Part shown: positions 60,254 through 64,000 of the stretch, piece by piece | Numbering within the stretch: position 1 is the first letter of the stretch | Layout: the number at the start of each line of letters is the position of its first letter | Source of the DNA: Vibrio sp. CAU 1672 | GTDB taxonomy: Bacteria; Pseudomonadota; Gammaproteobacteria; Enterobacterales; Vibrionaceae | Assembly (NCBI RefSeq): GCF_029223195.1 | Contig: NZ_JARHUF010000006.1 | Coordinates: 149,014-213,013, forward strand | Length of the DNA stretch: 64,000 nt | Direction of reading: 5' to 3' | Translations under genes and position numbers: made by a program | The notes under the pieces: generated by a model | What the model was told of the DNA's origin: nothing | What the model saw: the letters and a program-made list of their open reading frames with translations, nothing else | Database searches by the model: none

Positions 60254-62320
60254 ATGAATACAAAAAGAAGACCTCTAGAAGATGGTTATAAATATGAATT
60301 TAGCCGAAGTGGTGCATTCGGTATATTTGATACTGAATCGACAGTACCTATAGAATTTGTAATGACTTCTTTTACGATCAATGAGCTTCCACACCTCAGT
60401 TTGGCTAGAGATTTATACTCAGATTTAAACTTTGACTATTTAATTCAGAGAGATATTGATGAAGAGAGAGCTTTAAGCGAGATTAGTCAATATATATATA
60501 CAGATGGAACAAAAAAACAAAAAGAAATTATATTTCTTCCGCCTTTACTGGTGGCAGTGGTTGAAACGGATAATCAGGATAATATTGTAGAAACATATCC
60601 TGACTCAGAGTACAACTTTATAGATGATGCATTTGGTGGAACGCATACAAGAGAATGGCCGGGAGTATTTAAGGTAGAAAACTACCCAGCAAAGAAAGGG
60701 TTTGATTTAAATATCCTAGATAGTAGCCTTGTTGATAAATCGATACAAATTACATCTACGCAGGCAGAAATTTCACTAAATTTAAGTCCCAAGCAAATGA
60801 AGGGGGCTAAGTTAGTCGTGATTGATGGGCAGCATCGTCTGTATGCTCTGAATTATTTAAGAAGAGAGCATCACGAAAGCGTTAAGAATATCGTTTTACC
60901 TGTTTGCATCGTGTACTCACCAAAATCGATAAAATCATTATCCTCTGATGGACAAGGTATTCCAAATATTCAGAGTGTTATGAGAAGTTTGTTTGTCGAT
61001 GTTAACTCAACAGTTGAACGGGTTAGCGGCCACTTTCTTACCCTATTGAAAGATGATTCTCTTGGTTCAGTTATTTGTAGAGACTTCTGTAATGAAGTGC
61101 TAAACTCCCCTAATTTATCTAATGAAGGCCTTGGCTTAATTGAGTGGAATACAAAAAACCACAAAGAATCATTGAATATAAGTAGGGAGCACACCACAAC
61201 GAGTATTGGTGTTTTGAACTCGGCATTTGAAGAAATGTTTAACAACAAATCTGGTATTCAATTAATTAATGAAATACTCAAGATTGATGAAAATATCTCT
61301 GACTTTGATTTTGGAGTTGATGAGTACGACAATAATAAGCCAAAACCAGAAAAATTTCCATTAGAGTCTATATCTATAAAACATAAATCCAGGTTAACTG
61401 AATTGGTTAACGATAATATAACTAAGTATCTAGTGTCGATATTTTTTGAATCTAAATCCTATAAGGTTTTGTTTGATACATTTAAAGATTCATTATATGA
61501 GGTAATTGAGAAAGCAATATCGGAAAGAAAATCAATTTCTGATTCGGCGTCTCTGGTAAAGAATAATCTCTTATTTAATGATCCTATAGATAGTTCTCAA
61601 AAGAAAGCAAGGGAGCTTCGTTCAGAGTTCTATAATGTGTTATTGACTAATAGAAAAGGAAAGGCTCCTGAAATTATAAGAAGATCTATATTTCAGAAAG
61701 CTATAATTGAGGCTTGGTTCAAAATATTGGGAATTGTGGTCGCGTCTGGTTCTACAGTAAAAGAAGCTACCGAAATATTGGTTTTATTATTGGATTATAG
61801 TTTGGTGGATTGTGGAAGAAACTATGATTTCAGACAGCCTTATGTCCAAAATACTATATATAACGCTAATAAACTAAAAGTTACTAAGGAAACGAGAAGG
61901 CAACTATCTAGATTGATTGTTTGCTCATTGAGTTCACCTTCTATTTTAGAAAAAGTTAAGGGGATCGTTAGTGAATCTTGCTCTCAAAGGTTGTTTGATT
62001 TAGCTTCTAAAGATTTTAGCTCTTATGTAAATCGAATGACAATGGATAAGAAAAAGTACTTTGAGAAAAATTATAAGGTAAACTTTTCGGTATCTTCATT
62101 TGATAGAGAAAAGTTATTGCAATTGGAGTCTGAACGAGATGAAAAACTGATTTCTGCATCAACAGCATCTGAAAGAAGAAACGCTAGTGAACCATTCGAT
62201 AAGGCTATTACGGAGGCTATTTCTACAGAATTAGATACAGCTTTGGAATCTTTACGTTCAAATTTTAGCATTGAAGGTAGTGCATTGGTTTTTACTTCTG
62301 ATGATGGTGAAGATGAATAG
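60254..62320 (+). CDS. DGQHR-motif protein (DndB-related, 688 residues)
   Basis: Carries the DGQHR motif at residues 191-195 (LVVIDGQHRLYALNYL), the mark of the DndB/DGQHR superfamily, whose ParB/sulfiredoxin-like fold may bind a nucleotide. DndB regulates phosphorothioation operons and is about 360 residues; this protein is almost twice as long. The extra C-terminal half (from about 300) is helical and unknown to me. It is AT-rich and favours AGA/AGG arginine codons, unlike the core genes. The start at 60254 has AGGTAGATAGG upstream. The 3' end overlaps the next gene by 8 bp. Confidence 0.72.
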   Translation: MNTKRRPLEDGYKYEFSRSGAFGIFDTESTVPIEFVMTSFTINELPHLSLARDLYSDLNFDYLIQRDIDEERALSEISQYIYTDGTKKQKEIIFLPPLLVAVVETDNQDNIVETYPDSEYNFIDDAFGGTHTREWPGVFKVENYPAKKGFDLNILDSSLVDKSIQITSTQAEISLNLSPKQMKGAKLVVIDGQHRLYALNYLRREHHESVKNIVLPVCIVYSPKSIKSLSSDGQGIPNIQSVMRSLFVDVNSTVERVSGHFLTLLKDDSLGSVICRDFCNEVLNSPNLSNEGLGLIEWNTKNHKESLNISREHTTTSIGVLNSAFEEMFNNKSGIQLINEILKIDENISDFDFGVDEYDNNKPKPEKFPLESISIKHKSRLTELVNDNITKYLVSIFFESKSYKVLFDTFKDSLYEVIEKAISERKSISDSASLVKNNLLFNDPIDSSQKKARELRSEFYNVLLTNRKGKAPEIIRRSIFQKAIIEAWFKILGIVVASGSTVKEATEILVLLLDYSLVDCGRNYDFRQPYVQNTIYNANKLKVTKETRRQLSRLIVCSLSSPSILEKVKGIVSESCSQRLFDLASKDFSSYVNRMTMDKKKYFEKNYKVNFSVSSFDREKLLQLESERDEKLISASTASERRNASEPFDKAITEAISTELDTALESLRSNFSIEGSALVFTSDDGEDE

Positions 62321-63512
62321 CAAGTATCTAGTTGACCTTAGGGAAGATGATGACGACAATGCAAAGGTGAGTATGTGTCTATACTCACCTGTTATTATTG
62401 TGTCTTCTAGAGATTTATATGCAGATGAGTTACAATCTTTGGGTGAATTAGAAATAGATTTTGACTTAAGGATTACTAGCAAGAAATATAGCGATGTGTT
62501 GTTTCTTGAATCATTAAAAACTCAAAGACTAACCCCTATTTGCGTAAACACCGGAAGGCTATTAGACTTAGAGATTAATATATATGACTTTCTAGGTGAT
62601 AGTTTTGGCTCTCAAACTAGGGATAAACTGTTGAGATTAAAGTCTCTAATAGCTTCAAGTTCACTATCCTCTACATTGAAGTTTAATTTAAATAATTATA
62701 TTAATTTTTTGGAAAATATATCTACGTACAACGAAAGATTTATATCTAAAGATGGTTTTTTTTTAGACTCTGAAGTTTGGAATCGAAAGGATGAAACTTA
62801 TCTTGAGATGCTTAATTTGAACGAATTAGATAAAGTGATAGGTTTTTATCAAACTTCTGTTTTTTCGTATTATTTGTGTACTAGCAGCTTAAGACAAAGA
62901 AAGATATCATGCTTGAATGATTTCTTTAATCTTAGAAATAATAATAACCTAAATCTATTGCAAGTAGATGGGTATCCAATATCTATCAAATTATTATCCT
63001 CGTTGTTCATCAAGGCTGCTGAGTTTAAGTTGTCCTCTAATGTAATATCTAGTTCATTTATGTACGCCTTTAGAGCATTAGAGGCATATTGTGATGGCTT
63101 ACTGGTATTCTTTGGAAGGGCTCGTATTGGTGACGCTTTAAATCGTCAAGGGCAGATATTTAAGCCTAATACCTTGCTAGTTAACAACCGTTTTGTTTCA
63201 GGATTTGGTGGTAAGTGGTCCGAGATAAAAAATCAAGCTGAGTTCAATGCTATAGATCCTGTTTTAATTAATAAACTTGATGAAATCAAAGAGTTAAGGA
63301 ACAATTTTGTGTTAACGCATGGGAGTGTGAAAATTACTAAGCGTATATCCAGGGATGCAATTGATGTAATATCTGGTTTCATTTTGGCTTTTGAGGATGA
63401 AATTAACCAGCAAGCATCGAGGTGGTTTAGTATTTCTCACCGACTTGATGAGTTTTTGTCTATTGATATATATAACGAAATTTCATGCTTTTGCGATGAA
63501 CAAAACTTCTAA
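62313..63512 (+). CDS. Unknown protein with HEPN-like R-N-x5-H motif
   Basis: 399 residues from ATG at 62313, which overlaps the stop of the DGQHR gene (ATGAATAG) and has GGTGAAG before it, so the two are co-translated. No known family was recognised. Near the C-terminus KELRNNFVLTHGS (Arg329, Asn330, His336) matches the R-x4-6-H pattern of HEPN ribonucleases. It is preceded by a helix YAFRALEAYCDGLL, as in HEPN folds. The rest is alpha-helical and Leu/Ser/Asn-rich. It is very AT-rich. A toxin or effector partner of the DGQHR protein is a reasonable inference, not shown. Confidence 0.55.
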   Translation: MNSKYLVDLREDDDDNAKVSMCLYSPVIIVSSRDLYADELQSLGELEIDFDLRITSKKYSDVLFLESLKTQRLTPICVNTGRLLDLEINIYDFLGDSFGSQTRDKLLRLKSLIASSSLSSTLKFNLNNYINFLENISTYNERFISKDGFFLDSEVWNRKDETYLEMLNLNELDKVIGFYQTSVFSYYLCTSSLRQRKISCLNDFFNLRNNNNLNLLQVDGYPISIKLLSSLFIKAAEFKLSSNVISSSFMYAFRALEAYCDGLLVFFGRARIGDALNRQGQIFKPNTLLVNNRFVSGFGGKWSEIKNQAEFNAIDPVLINKLDEIKELRNNFVLTHGSVKITKRISRDAIDVISGFILAFEDEINQQASRWFSISHRLDEFLSIDIYNEISCFCDEQNF

Positions 63513-63522
63513 TGTGTGTGAT

Positions 63523-63877
63523 TCATAGAGATGGTTTCAATTTTCTTAGCCGAAGATCGAGCCTGTAATTTTGCTCTTGAAACCGCTCTTTCTTGATCTG
63601 GTAGTTCTGAGATACCTCTTCAGATAAAGGAGTTTGATCAGATATCTCAGTAATCCTGTCTATCGGGGTTAGCCCATTTAACGAGCTGTGGGGCCGTTCC
63701 CAGTTGTAGTAGTGTTGCCATTCCGCTAATAGCAGATCCAGTTCTTGCAGCCCAACAGAGACATCTATGGTCGGATAGAACTCACTTTTATCTGTTTTCT
63801 GCGAGCGTTCCACTTTGCCATTCAAGTGAGGTGAGCCAGGCTTATTTGGACGAAACTTGATCCCATAAATCATGAGT
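63523..63877 (-). pseudogene. Truncated IS481/IS3-like transposase, C-terminal part
   Basis: About 118 residues of an integrase-core transposase. GIKFRPNKPGSPHLNGKVER and the C-terminal WQHYYNWERPHSSLNGLTP are typical of IS481/IS3-family transposases. The N-terminal two thirds, including the first catalytic Asp residues, are missing. The break falls at about 63877, where an IS21-like end begins; the formal open frame runs on to 63930 across that junction. The 3' end starts 10 bp after the HEPN-like gene stop. Confidence 0.8.
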
Positions 63878-64000
63878 TGCGTATTCCGGAGCAATCCAGC
63901 CACCGATTCCGGGATTGTCCGGACACCCATTCCGTTTTAATCCGGACACCATTTCCGGGATAAACCAGTCCATTTTTCCACTAACTCCGGAATCACTGTC
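63878..64000. mobile_element. End of an IS21-like element running off the window
   Basis: From TGCGTATTCCGGA the sequence holds several terminal repeats: ATTCCGG-type motifs at 63883 and 63906, and direct repeats of TCCGGACACC at 63918-63927 and 63941-63950 (23-bp period). Multiple terminal repeats beginning with TG are a hallmark of IS21-family ends. The element interrupts the transposase at 63877. Its genes lie beyond the right edge. Confidence 0.6.

Noticed and set aside
59962..64000. CRISPR array or att repeat in the accessory region
   Set aside because: No regularly spaced repeats, and no copy of the tRNA-Ser 3' end, were seen by eye in this stretch.

Overview
The window is a stretch of chromosome from a gammaproteobacterium of the Vibrio group. 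The evidence is the gene order aroA-yciN-topA-glgCA, then tfoY-purR-torD-torR-elyC-cmoM-mukFEB, then cmoBA-yecE-aspS-yebC-ruvCAB-cydABX-tol-pal-nadA. It is supported by a c-di-GMP-I (GEMM) riboswitch in front of a TfoX-family gene, which is the arrangement known as Vc1-tfoY in Vibrio cholerae. No species is claimed.

Positions 1-51.4 kb are ordinary core chromosome. They hold the 3' part of aroA; yciN and topA; glycogen synthesis (glgC-glgA) behind a long leader with three candidate hairpins; and a hydrolase, a zinc-ribbon protein and a VTT membrane protein. Next come tfoY under the riboswitch, purR, torD and torR, elyC, and the cmoM-mukF-mukE-mukB operon. A small unannotated-looking gene follows mukB. 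After it lies a three-gene envelope operon encoding a lipoprotein retropepsin-like protease, an inactive transglutaminase/7TM protein and a RimK-like ligase. Then come cmoA-cmoB and yecE; aspS; yebC and ruvC; a methyl-accepting chemotaxis gene wedged between ruvC and ruvAB; cydABX-ybgE with FNR-type sites upstream; the ybgC-tolQRAB-pal-cpoB operon; nadA; a two-TM potassium channel; a YecA-family gene; a hybrid histidine kinase; alaE; and a tRNA-Ser(GGA).

From just after the tRNA-Ser (51.6 kb) to the right edge the DNA is accessory. It starts with dptF-dptG-dptH, the restriction genes of the Dnd/Dpt phosphorothioation system. They are tightly coupled and end in a strong terminator. The modification genes (dndC, dndD, dndE) that should protect self DNA are not in the window. 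A much more AT-rich pair follows: a 688-residue DGQHR-motif protein, longer than ordinary DndB, and a translationally coupled 399-residue protein. The latter shows an R-N-x5-H motif in a predicted helical C-terminus, as in HEPN ribonucleases. This pair is the best candidate for an undescribed defence or toxin module. It is followed at once by a truncated IS481/IS3-like transposase cut by the end of an IS21-like element that runs off the window.

How the parts fit: the core section carries routine replication, repair, respiration, envelope and translation genes, with visible regulation at tfoY (c-di-GMP and probably CRP) and cydA (FNR). The right end looks like a tRNA-linked defence island assembled in at least two steps and later damaged by insertion sequences. 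All functions are read from sequence motifs and remembered families; no database search was run.
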